Positions 1-5,335 of a stretch of 5,335 nt of DNA are shown piece by piece. The stretch lies in contig JAIYAA010000129.1 of the NCBI GenBank assembly GCA_027489295.1, positions 1 through 5,335 on the forward strand. Reading direction: 5' to 3'. The DNA comes from Sphingomonadales bacterium (GTDB lineage Bacteria; Pseudomonadota; Alphaproteobacteria; Sphingomonadales; Sphingomonadaceae). Numbering within the stretch: position 1 is the first letter of the stretch; the number at the start of each line of letters is the position of its first letter. Position numbers and translations under genes: made by a program. The notes beneath the pieces were generated by a model. That model ran no database searches and had not been told where the DNA came from. It worked only from the letters and a program-made list of their open reading frames with translations.

Positions 1-314
1 AGCGCCGAACGTTCGGCGGTGAGCAGCGCCCGCGCGCTGCCCCGCAGGCGCAGCAGCGCCGTGCCGGCCGCGACCTGCGTGCCGTCCTCGACCAGCCGCT
101 CGATCGCCACGTCCGGATCCAGTGCACGGAAGAACGCCTCGGCGATCGGCAATCCCGCCACGGTGATCGGATCGCGGCTGTCCATCACGCCCTCGAAACG
201 GGCCTCCGCCGGAATCACCGCCGCCGCGGTGATGTCGCCGCCGTCGCCGAGATCCTCGGCAAGGGTTGCCCGCACGAACGAGTCGCAGTCGAAGCCGGGG
301 AGCGCAAAGGTCAT
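1..314 (-). CDS. nadC: Quinolinate phosphoribosyltransferase (nicotinate-nucleotide pyrophosphorylase), N-terminal part, cut by window edge
   Basis: NadC is the cytosolic enzyme that converts quinolinate and PRPP to nicotinate mononucleotide, CO2 and pyrophosphate, the step after NadA in de novo NAD synthesis. The frame from the ATG at 314-312 is open to the left edge and gives 104 residues beginning MTFALPGFDCDSF. It carries family landmarks: ATLAEDLGDGGDIT at about 17-30, VEDGTQVAAG at about 75-84 in the N-terminal swapped-barrel domain, and ALLTAERSA at 96-104, which matches the LLTxERxAL segment holding substrate-contacting Arg and Glu in known NadC. The family is usually about 280 residues, so the catalytic barrel (roughly 175 residues) lies outside the window. 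The start is the first ATG after the preceding gene's stop, 32 bases away. Its ribosome site is weak (GGGA about 14 bases upstream), which suggests translational coupling or cotranscription with the upstream HTH gene. Identity is near certain. Confidence 0.96.
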   Translation of the reverse strand, partial: MTFALPGFDCDSFVRATLAEDLGDGGDITAAAVIPAEARFEGVMDSRDPITVAGLPIAEAFFRALDPDVAIERLVEDGTQVAAGTALLRLRGSARALLTAERSA

Positions 315-346
315 GGCGCGGCTGTAGAATCCCGCGACGGGTGCGT

Positions 347-1318
347 CTACGTGAACTGCACGGCCGGCGGCCGGCCCTCGCGATACTGGACCGCCGGCGT
401 ATCGAAGCAGAATCCGCCCGCGGCCAGCCGGATCAGGATCTGGCGGGTGTGGAGTAACGCGGTGCGACTGTCGTTCATCGATGCCGGGTCGGCGAGCGCG
501 GCAGGCGCGAGCATCACGCCCCGCGCGCGGCGCAACAGCAGCCCGGATTCGACCATCACCGAGACGCGCCGGTGGGCGGTAGACGCCGGCAACCCCAGCG
601 CCCGCGCGATCGCTCCGGTCGATACCGGCTTCCACAAGTTCTCCGGCGGGAAGACGTCGAAATCGGCATAGGCCGCGGCGAGTTCCTTGCTCTCCAGCAG
701 CGTGCGGGCATTGGCGCACAGAATAGCGTTGACCAGCGCCATGTCGGTCCAGGACTGGAAGCGGTGGGCGTGAAACTCGATGCCGGTCAGCAGCACGTCG
801 TGCGCGGCGGCAAGGCCGGTGTGCCAGTCATAGCGCAGGTGCCGACGCGATTCGGGCAGCGGCAGGCCGAACGCGGTGAAATCCTCGGCGAGCCGGACGA
901 GCGCGTCGTGGTTGCTGCGGAACAGGGCAGCGATCTCCGGGCGACCATGCACCGCCTCCGGTACCGTCACCCCCGCCGGCCCACGCGTGCACAGGCCGAT
1001 CGCGCACAGCGCATGGATATGGCGTCGCATCGTCTCGAACGGCCGTCCCAGCGAGGCGGCGAGCGCGTTGATGCTGATTGCCTTGGCGCCGCTGCCATAG
1101 CCGCGCGCATGGCCGGCACCGTGCGGCGACAGCATTTCGCTCGCCCGCGCCACGACCATGAAGATCACCGCGCGGTCGAGATCGCCGTCCAGCGCGCGCA
1201 TGCCGGCAGCGATCATCGTCAGCTGCATCTCGGCGATGAGCCGGACCATCAGCCGTCCCATCGGCACGGCAGCCGGGGTGCGCTCAAGCGCGGGAACGGA
1301 CTGAATCACTTCCTGCAT
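347..1318 (-). CDS. Protein with two winged helix-turn-helix segments, candidate transcription regulator
   Basis: I do not recognise a named family. The 323-residue product from the ATG at 1318 has two segments with the same pattern. One is at about 81-120 (core INALAASLGRPFETMRRH, then GLCTRGPAGVTVP). The other is at about 232-272 (core GAIARALGLPASTAHRR, then GLLLRRARGVMLAP). Each looks like a MarR/IclR-type recognition unit followed by a wing, so DNA binding is likely. The N-terminal 20-60 and the middle 125-225 are helical and could form dimer or ligand surfaces. No signal peptide or membrane segment is seen. The same frame extends to a GTG at 1372, but those 18 extra codons (MGEWGPAHYL...) have poor third-position G/C and no clear ribosome site, so I prefer 1318. 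The gene lies between nadA and nadC, 32 bases before nadC, so it may be cotranscribed with nadC. A link to NAD regulation rests on position alone. Confidence 0.85.
   Translation of the reverse strand: MQEVIQSVPALERTPAAVPMGRLMVRLIAEMQLTMIAAGMRALDGDLDRAVIFMVVARASEMLSPHGAGHARGYGSGAKAISINALAASLGRPFETMRRHIHALCAIGLCTRGPAGVTVPEAVHGRPEIAALFRSNHDALVRLAEDFTAFGLPLPESRRHLRYDWHTGLAAAHDVLLTGIEFHAHRFQSWTDMALVNAILCANARTLLESKELAAAYADFDVFPPENLWKPVSTGAIARALGLPASTAHRRVSVMVESGLLLRRARGVMLAPAALADPASMNDSRTALLHTRQILIRLAAGGFCFDTPAVQYREGRPPAVQFT
503..625 (-). other. Second winged HTH segment of the double-HTH protein
   Basis: Residues about 232-272 (numbered from the 1318 start) read as helix, turn, recognition helix (LGLPASTAHRR) and a wing ending in GVMLAP. 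The segment aligns without large gaps to residues 81-120 of the same protein. The fold assignment is by pattern reading only. Confidence 0.65.
959..1078 (-). other. First winged HTH segment of the double-HTH protein
   Basis: Residues about 81-120 contain ALAASLGRPFETMRRHI followed by a wing-like GLCTRGPAGVTVP. The LAxxLGxPxxTxxRxxxxL spacing is that of winged HTH regulators and matches the second copy near the C-terminus. Confidence 0.65.
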
Positions 1319-1419
1319 CGGCGAAATCGCACCACCGCGGGACAGATAATGTGCAGGTCCCCACTCCCCCACCAGAATGGCTACCCCAAGCCTTGTGAGC
1401 CGATCCTAGTCCATATCCG

Positions 1420-1439
1420 CGCATCGGTCGACGCATCGG
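1420..1439. repeat. 8-base direct repeat CGCATCGG in the nadA to HTH-gene gap
   Basis: CGCATCGG occurs at 1420-1427 and again at 1432-1439, separated by TCGA, giving a 12-base period close to one helical turn. It lies about 100 bases upstream of the preferred start of the double-HTH gene. It could be an operator, but GATCG/CATCG words are common in this GC-rich sequence, so chance is a real alternative. Confidence 0.3.
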
Positions 1440-1481
1440 CACGCGTGCTGCTCCATAATGACACGATCCACGCCGCCACAA

Positions 1482-1530
1482 GTTCCCCGGGAAGCGGGAA
1501 CGTCGCCACCGCTGCCCGGCGCGGCGGTGG
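1482..1530 (-). terminator. Two stem-loops downstream of nadA, weak terminator candidate
   Basis: Going downstream from the nadA stop on the minus strand, the first hairpin pairs 1524-1530 with 1506-1512 (7 bp, GCGGTGG/CCACCGC). The second pairs 1496-1501 with 1482-1487 (6 bp, GGGAAC/GTTCCC). Neither is followed by a convincing T-tract, only TTGTGG after the second. They could end or attenuate the nadA transcript, or stabilise its 3' end. The rest of the 254-base gap between 1319 and 1572 holds no gene that I can see. Confidence 0.35.
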
Positions 1531-1572
1531 ACATCGGGCGTGACAAGACGCCGCGCCCGTGCGCCCGACCGA

Positions 1573-2574
1573 TCAGGCCGGAACCGGCCCCAGATCGCCC
1601 TTCCCCACCGTGCCCCCAGCGAGGTCGAGCATCCGGTCGAGGCTCTTCTTCGCCTGGACGCGGAGGCCTTCCTCGATCTCGATCTTCGGGCTCAGGTCGC
1701 GCAGCGCGAGGTACAGCTTTTCCATCGTGTTGAGCGCCATGTACGGGCAGATGTTGCAGTTGCAGTTGCCGTCGGCCCCGGGCGCGCCGATGAAGTTCTT
1801 CTCCGGCATCGCCTTCTGCATCTGGTGGATGATGTGCGGCTCGGTCGCGACGATCAGCGTGTCGCCGGGCATCGTCTTCGAGAAATCGAGGATGCCCTTG
1901 GTCGAGCCGACATAGTCGGCGTGATCGAGGATATAGGCCGGACATTCGGGGTGCGCGGCGATCGGCGCGCCGGGATGCTCGGCCTTGAGCTTCAAGAGCT
2001 CGGTCTCGCTGAACGCCTCGTGCACGATGCACACGCCCGGCCACAGCAGCAGCTCGCGCCCGGTCTTGCGCTGGAGATAACCACCCAGGTTGCGATCGGG
2101 GCCGAAGATGATCTTCTGGTCGGCCGGGATCTGCGCGAGGATCTTCTCGGCCGAGGAGCTGGTGACGATGATGTCGCTCAGCGCCTTCACCTCGGTCGAG
2201 CAGTTGATATAGGTCAGCGCGATGTGATCGGGGTGCTTGGCGCGGAAGGCGGCGAACTGGTCGGGCGGGCAGCTGTCTTCCAGGCTGCAGCCGGCGTCCA
2301 TGTCGGGCAGCACGACGATCTTGTCGGGCGAGAGGATCTTGGCGGTCTCGGCCATGAAGCGCACGCCGCAAAAGGCGATCACGTCCGCATCGGTCTCGGC
2401 TGCCTTGCGGCTGAGGTCGAGGCTGTCGCCGACGAAATCGGCCAGGTCCTGCAGCTCGGGCTTCTGGTAGTAATGGGCGAGGATCACCGCGTTGCGTTCT
2501 TCACGCAGCCGCTCGATCTCCGCGCGGAGATCCAGTCCGCTGAGGCTTCCGCCGATGCCGTTGCGCGCGTCCAT
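1573..2574 (-). CDS. nadA: Quinolinate synthase NadA
   Basis: NadA is a cytosolic [4Fe-4S] enzyme that condenses iminoaspartate with dihydroxyacetone phosphate to give quinolinate in de novo NAD synthesis. The 333-residue product is full length and shows the expected signatures: [21 protein letters not shown] at about 31-51, [14 protein letters not shown] at 70-83, [13 protein letters not shown] at 91-103, YINCSTEVK at 122-130, GPDRNLGGY at 158-166, HPECPAYI at 208-215 and [17 protein letters not shown] at 271-287. By comparison with E. coli C113, C200 and C297, the cluster ligands should be C96, C182 and C276, all present with matching spacing. GGGAG at 2587-2583 sits 8 bases before the ATG and supports this start. 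The gene follows the membrane-protein gene by 51 bases and may share its transcript. No defect is seen. Confidence 0.99.
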   Translation of the reverse strand: MDARNGIGGSLSGLDLRAEIERLREERNAVILAHYYQKPELQDLADFVGDSLDLSRKAAETDADVIAFCGVRFMAETAKILSPDKIVVLPDMDAGCSLEDSCPPDQFAAFRAKHPDHIALTYINCSTEVKALSDIIVTSSSAEKILAQIPADQKIIFGPDRNLGGYLQRKTGRELLLWPGVCIVHEAFSETELLKLKAEHPGAPIAAHPECPAYILDHADYVGSTKGILDFSKTMPGDTLIVATEPHIIHQMQKAMPEKNFIGAPGADGNCNCNICPYMALNTMEKLYLALRDLSPKIEIEEGLRVQAKKSLDRMLDLAGGTVGKGDLGPVPA

Positions 2575-2582
2575 TCCCGAAA

Positions 2583-2587
2583 CTCCC
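2583..2587 (-). promoter_or_regulatory. Ribosome binding site of nadA
   Basis: GGGAG on the minus strand lies 8 bases upstream of the nadA ATG at 2574 and fixes the start, giving a protein beginning [10 protein letters not shown]. Confidence 0.65.
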
Positions 2588-2625
2588 GTTGTGCGCTCGC
2601 CACATGGCCCGGCGGCGCCGAAGGA

Positions 2626-3384
2626 TCAAGGGAAGGTCGGCGTGAGCGGCCGGTGCGCGCCTGCGGTGCCTGCCGTCACGCTGCGTGCCACCGCCGTGCC
2701 CACCGGGCTGAACGCGACCGCATCGGCAGCCAGCTGCACCCCCACGAACAGACCGATTCCCCAGAGCCAGGCGGGATGGACGCGGCCGGTGCGACGCCGA
2801 TCGGCGATCATGCCGATCACCGGCAGCAGCGTCACCGCGACGAGCGCTGCCCACCACGCATAGGGTGCCAGCAACGGCATCGGCAGCAGCCGGCCGAAGC
2901 CCGGGCCGGTCAGGATCGCCATCGCGCAGAACATCAGCCGGCGGTGCCAGGCGGTCCGGCGCCGCAGGACCAGCGCCGCAGCGACCAGTCCCGCGAACAG
3001 CAGCAGCTGCGCGGGGTTGCTGAACAGAAATTCGCGCACGTCGAAGAAGAAGGGCGCACCGCGCTGGACGGACAGCACCGTCATCAGCGTGCCCAGCGCT
3101 ACCATCAGCGGAACCCACAGCACCGCGACCCAGCCAAGCCGGCGGTGGAGCGCAAGCGAGCCCCTGCCGATCAGCAGGTTCTGCGTGAGGTACAGCGCCA
3201 CCCAGCCGAAAAAGACGAATGCATGCAGATGAACGATCGCCGGCACGGCGAAGCTCGATCGCCCGGCAACGATGTTCAGCGAGAATCCAGCGACGATGAC
3301 AGCCGCCATCACGAACGCCATTACGCGGAAGAATCCCGTATCTTCCCGATGCGTACGCGGTACAGCTTGCACAATGGTCGCCAT
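2626..3384 (-). CDS. Polytopic inner-membrane protein of unknown function
   Basis: I can give no function. The 252-residue product is mostly hydrophobic, with about six or seven likely membrane helices at roughly 22-40, 49-70, 84-105, 122-140, 148-168, 174-194 and 206-226. It resembles small membrane proteins annotated as hypothetical in sphingomonads. Notable polar residues inside or next to helices are H52 and H54 (IVHLHAFVFFGW), H80 (LALHRRLGW), H147 (AWHRRLMF) and H203 (RVHPAWLWGIG). The HRRL motif occurs twice, each time just before a hydrophobic stretch. Paired histidines at helix ends could bind heme or a quinone, but nothing here proves it. The C-terminal 20 residues are short and rich in Ala, Pro and Thr. 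GGAGG 8 bases before the ATG supports the start. nadA follows after 51 bases, so the two may be cotranscribed, with no evident functional link. Confidence 0.88.
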   Translation of the reverse strand: MATIVQAVPRTHREDTGFFRVMAFVMAAVIVAGFSLNIVAGRSSFAVPAIVHLHAFVFFGWVALYLTQNLLIGRGSLALHRRLGWVAVLWVPLMVALGTLMTVLSVQRGAPFFFDVREFLFSNPAQLLLFAGLVAAALVLRRRTAWHRRLMFCAMAILTGPGFGRLLPMPLLAPYAWWAALVAVTLLPVIGMIADRRRTGRVHPAWLWGIGLFVGVQLAADAVAFSPVGTAVARSVTAGTAGAHRPLTPTFP

Positions 3385-3392
3385 CGTCCACC

Positions 3393-3397
3393 CCTCC
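3393..3397 (-). promoter_or_regulatory. Ribosome binding site of the membrane-protein gene
   Basis: A consensus GGAGG on the minus strand lies 8 bases upstream of the ATG at 3384. It is the best Shine-Dalgarno match in the window and settles the start. Confidence 0.75.
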
Positions 3398-3408
3398 GAC
3401 AGGGTTCA

Positions 3409-3417
3409 ACCATAGCA
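3409..3417 (-). promoter_or_regulatory. Possible extended -10 promoter element before the membrane-protein gene and nadA
   Basis: The minus strand reads TGCTATGGT, an extended -10 form (TGn plus TATGGT, four of six matches to TATAAT). It lies in a locally AT-richer patch between the hydrolase stop and the GGAGG site. No good -35 hexamer is seen at 17 bases (TTCCGG there). It would give a 5' leader of only about 20 bases. Weak, inferred from sequence alone. Confidence 0.25.
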
Positions 3418-3472
3418 GTATTCGACGGCATCCGGAAGAAAGCAGCGACGATACTGGCGCGCTTCCCGAACG

Positions 3473-4339
3473 TTACTCGACTGGAAGGCGCCAATCGTTG
3501 CCGACAGCGGCCACGCGGCCCCGCGCTTCGAGGTCGAGCAGATGCGCCAGCACCGAGCGTGCGGCCGCACCGTGCAGCCGCGGATCGAGCCCGACATACA
3601 TGCGCTCGACCATCGCCGGCACCGCGCCGATGCCCTCGCCCAGCAGCCGCAGGATCTGCCCTTCGCGCTGCTTGCGATGCCCCGCCAGGCCGCGCACGAA
3701 GCGGCGCGGATTTTCGACCGGTTCGCCGTGCGCGGGATAATAGACCCGATCCTGTTCGCGCTGCATCAGCTTGTCGAGGCTGGCCATATAGGCGGCCATG
3801 TTGCCGTCCGGCGGCGCGACGACGGTGGTCGACCAGCCCATCACATGGTCGCCGGTGAACAGCGCCCCGCGCTCCTCCAGCGCGAAGCAGAGATGATTGG
3901 AGGTATGGCCCGGCGTCGCGACCGCGGTCAGCGTCCAGCCCTGCCCCCCGACCTGGTCGCCATCCGCCAGCACGCGATCGGGCGCATAGCCGGTATCGAA
4001 CGACGCGTCGGCGCGCGGTCCGGCATCGTCGAGCGCGAGCGGCGCGCACCCGATGATCGGCGCCCCTGTCGCCGCCTGCAGCGCGGGCGCGGCGGGGCTG
4101 TGGTCGCGGTGGGTGTGGGTACACAGGATCGCCCGCACCGGCCGACCGCCGATCGCCGCGAGTAGCGCCGCGAGATGATCCGCATCATCGGGCCCGGGAT
4201 CGATCACCGCGAGATCGCGGTCGCCGATCAGATAGGTCTGGGTGCCGGTATAGGTGTACGGGGAAGGATTGCCCGCGAGTACCCGCGTCACTAGCGGCTC
4301 GAGCGCGATCGCAAGGCCCATGGGCGCGTCATCGGTCAT
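3473..4339 (-). CDS. MBL-fold metallo-hydrolase, LACTB2-like, with C-terminal winged helix
   Basis: This is a cytosolic metallo-beta-lactamase-fold hydrolase. The 288-residue product (from the ATG at 4339) has the full two-metal set: THTHRDHS (H75, H77, D79, H80), TPGHTSNH (H145), FTGDHVMGW (D164) and YPAHGEP (H204). After the catalytic domain, residues about 230-280 (LLGEGIGAVPAMVERMYVG, then HGAAARSVLAHLLDLEARG) match the winged-helix tail of LACTB2-type proteins. Characterised members cleave RNA or thioesters, and the substrate here cannot be told from sequence. No signal peptide is present. An in-frame ATG at 4357 would add MPKCGC. Neither start has a clear ribosome site, and I chose 4339 because the added Cys-rich hexapeptide looks unlike coding sequence. 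Hairpins separate it from the upstream M56-like gene, and 88 bases separate it from the next gene, so it may be a single-gene unit. Confidence 0.93.
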   Translation of the reverse strand: MTDDAPMGLAIALEPLVTRVLAGNPSPYTYTGTQTYLIGDRDLAVIDPGPDDADHLAALLAAIGGRPVRAILCTHTHRDHSPAAPALQAATGAPIIGCAPLALDDAGPRADASFDTGYAPDRVLADGDQVGGQGWTLTAVATPGHTSNHLCFALEERGALFTGDHVMGWSTTVVAPPDGNMAAYMASLDKLMQREQDRVYYPAHGEPVENPRRFVRGLAGHRKQREGQILRLLGEGIGAVPAMVERMYVGLDPRLHGAAARSVLAHLLDLEARGRVAAVGNDWRLPVE

Positions 4340-4385
4340 GCAACCGCATTTGGGCATTCCGCGCGCGGAGGCAAGCGCGGGGGGA

Positions 4386-4418
4386 GCGGGGCCGGCCCGA
4401 AGGAATAGCCGGCCCCGC
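4386..4418. terminator. Perfect 11-bp G/C stem-loop between the M56-like and hydrolase genes
   Basis: GCGGGGCCGGC at 4386-4396 pairs perfectly with 4408-4418 across an 11-base loop. It lies 42 bases past the M56-like stop and 47 bases before the hydrolase start. There is no T-tract on either side, so it is either a U-less terminator or a stabilising structure. Confidence 0.5.
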
Positions 4419-4424
4419 CGAGAA

Positions 4425-4451
4425 CACCGCTGCGGGGATTGTGCAGCGGTG
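4425..4451 (-). terminator. Perfect 9-bp stem-loop just after the M56-like gene
   Basis: CACCGCTGC at 4425-4433 pairs perfectly with GCAGCGGTG at 4443-4451 across a 9-base loop. On the minus strand it starts 8 bases after the stop codon and is followed by TTCTC, a poor T-tract. Position and stability favour a terminator for the M56-like gene, together with the second stem-loop just downstream. Confidence 0.55.
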
Positions 4452-4459
4452 CCCTACGG

Positions 4460-5335
4460 TCAGTTGTCGTTGCCCTCGTCCTTGGCGTCTTCGCGCAGTT
4501 CGGCGAGCGCCTCGTCGATGCCGGCCAGCGCCTCGGCGCGCTGCGAGGGCGTGAGGCTGGTCTGCATCTCGATCGTGCGGCGGGCGTGGTTCAGGCTCAT
4601 CAGCGCGCTGTGCATCGCCATTTCCTTGGTGTGCATCGCCATGCGCACCGCATGGTCGCTGTCCATTGCCGCCATCTTGCTGGCGTTCGCGGTCATCGCC
4701 GCGATGCGATCGCTGCAGACGATCATCACCTGCTTGTTGCCCTCGGTGCGGTGCTCGACGGTGGGGCCGTCGCCCTTGCCGCACTTGCCGTCGCGCATCT
4801 CCGGGATGCTCGCCTGGATCGCCGCCATGTCGGGCATGTCGATCTCCTGGCGCTTTCCGTCGCGCTGGATGATCACCATCTTCTTGACGCCCTTGCCATC
4901 GCTGACCGTGCGATCGATGCGGACGACATGATGCTTGCCGACCGGGCCTTCGGGGATCTCGGGGACCGCCGGCGAAGCCGGGGCCGCAGGTGCGGCGGGG
5001 GCAGCCGGCGCGGCGGGCGAAGCGGGTGCGACCGGCGGTACCGGCGGCACCGGAACATCCCGCGTCTGCGTCGCGGCGACCACGCTGTCACGCAGGCGCT
5101 CGGCAGCCTGGCTGCCCGAGGCGGTCAGCGCAAGCGCTGCGAGCGAAACGGTGGTGATCCCGGCCAGCCCCGCGCCGATGCGGATGGGGGAAAGCTTCCG
5201 GTGGATCGAGAGCATGCGTAATCTCCCTTTGACGTCGTTTATGGTGTGGAGGTGACAAGCCGCCGAGACCGCGCCCCCATGCGCGGACTTGACGATCGCA
5301 CGGCCATAGGCATGGCGCAGTGCCTGGGCGCGGCC
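4460..5335 (-). CDS. M56/BlaR1-like membrane protein, C-terminal part, cut by window edge
   Basis: The frame is open from the right edge to the TGA at 4460, giving 291 residues with no N-terminus in view. The first 40 residues contain ALRHAYGRAIVKSA and ACHLHTINDVKGRLRML. This resembles the end of the M56 (BlaR1/MecR1-type) peptidase domain, where a K(G/E)R(L/I)xML-like stretch precedes the last membrane helix. That helix is at about 52-72 (RIGAGLAGITTVSLAALALTA). Then come a Pro/Ala-rich linker at about 94-130, a hydrophilic periplasmic-type region with two cysteines (185, 207), a Met/His-rich stretch at about 210-257 and LTPSQ at 261-265. The ATG at 5215 is in frame, but no ribosome site precedes it, and the upstream codons continue family-like sequence, so a separate secreted protein starting there is unlikely. 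The zinc motif HExxH would lie outside the window. Family assignment is by resemblance of a short segment. Confidence 0.82.
   Translation of the reverse strand, partial: GRAQALRHAYGRAIVKSAHGGAVSAACHLHTINDVKGRLRMLSIHRKLSPIRIGAGLAGITTVSLAALALTASGSQAAERLRDSVVAATQTRDVPVPPVPPVAPASPAAPAAPAAPAAPASPAVPEIPEGPVGKHHVVRIDRTVSDGKGVKKMVIIQRDGKRQEIDMPDMAAIQASIPEMRDGKCGKGDGPTVEHRTEGNKQVMIVCSDRIAAMTANASKMAAMDSDHAVRMAMHTKEMAMHSALMSLNHARRTIEMQTSLTPSQRAEALAGIDEALAELREDAKDEGNDN
4946..5056 (-). repeat. Pro/Ala-rich low-complexity linker in the M56-like protein
   Basis: The coding strand encodes VPVPPVPPVAP followed by repeated (A/S)PAAPAAP units built from a nine-base period. It is probably an extended, flexible linker between the last membrane helix and the C-terminal region, and is prone to length variation. 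Confidence 0.75.

Noticed and set aside
19..327. Plus-strand 102-codon frame at the left end
   Set aside because: It is antisense to nadC, which matches its family across the whole visible length.
1344..1377. Possible -10 (CATTAT) with a -35 upstream of the double-HTH gene
   Set aside because: No acceptable -35 hexamer exists at 16-18 bases (TGGTGG at 17), so I do not list a promoter, only the AT-rich patch.
572..1543. Plus-strand 323-codon frame opposite the double-HTH gene
   Set aside because: The product is Arg/His/Gly-rich with no domain. The minus-strand frame has two coherent HTH segments and better codon bias.
1406..2371. Minus-strand 321-codon frame overlapping nadA
   Set aside because: It is nadA read in another frame. 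The product is Arg/Pro-rich and shows no motif.
2613..2620. Palindrome CGGCGCCG between the membrane-protein gene and nadA
   Set aside because: It has no loop and is only 8 bases long. Such G/C palindromes are common by chance here, and it is not a terminator.
1540..3858. A 772-codon open frame on the plus strand
   Set aside because: It runs antisense across nadA, the membrane protein and part of the hydrolase, all well supported on the minus strand. Its product is rich in Arg, Ala and Gly with no recognisable domain. Long antisense frames are expected in very GC-rich DNA.
4935..5255. Plus-strand frame encoding a collagen-like GAAGAAGEAGATGG repeat
   Set aside because: It is the reverse complement of the Pro/Ala-rich linker of the M56-like protein. 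The minus-strand reading is part of a longer coherent protein, so the collagen look is a by-product of composition.

Overview
The window is very GC-rich, with strong G/C bias at third codon positions. The protein set (a nadA/nadC locus, a LACTB2-like metallo-hydrolase, and an M56-type protein with a Pro/Ala-rich tail) fits an alphaproteobacterium, most likely Sphingomonas or a close relative. The genus is an inference from protein resemblance; no marker gene is present.

All six protein-coding genes I can support lie on the minus strand, so they are described right to left. (1) At 5335-4460 is the C-terminal end of an M56/BlaR1-like membrane protein whose N-terminus lies beyond the right edge. 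Its frame stays open through the apparent ATG at 5215, so that ATG is internal. (2) Two perfect G/C-rich stem-loops follow (4451-4386) and probably end that transcript. (3) At 4339-3473 is an MBL-fold hydrolase of the LACTB2 type, with a complete metal-binding set and a C-terminal winged helix. (4) At 3384-2626 is a polytopic membrane protein of unknown function with a good ribosome binding site. (5) At 2574-1573 is nadA, quinolinate synthase, 51 bases behind the membrane protein and possibly cotranscribed with it. (6) A gap of about 254 bases holds two stem-loops and a direct repeat. (7) At 1318-347 is a protein with two similar winged helix-turn-helix segments. (8) Thirty-two bases further on is the start of nadC (314 to the left edge), quinolinate phosphoribosyltransferase, cut by the window end.

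Functionally, NadA makes quinolinate from iminoaspartate and dihydroxyacetone phosphate, and NadC converts it to nicotinate mononucleotide, so the left half is a de novo NAD biosynthesis locus. The supplier of iminoaspartate (nadB or an aspartate dehydrogenase) is not in the window. The double-HTH gene lies between nadA and nadC, close enough to nadC for cotranscription, and is a candidate regulator; this is inferred from position only. I see no mobile element, CRISPR array, tRNA or rRNA. Most of the window is ordinary chromosomal housekeeping sequence. The least explained parts are the double-HTH protein, the membrane protein and the Met/His-rich tail of the M56-like protein.
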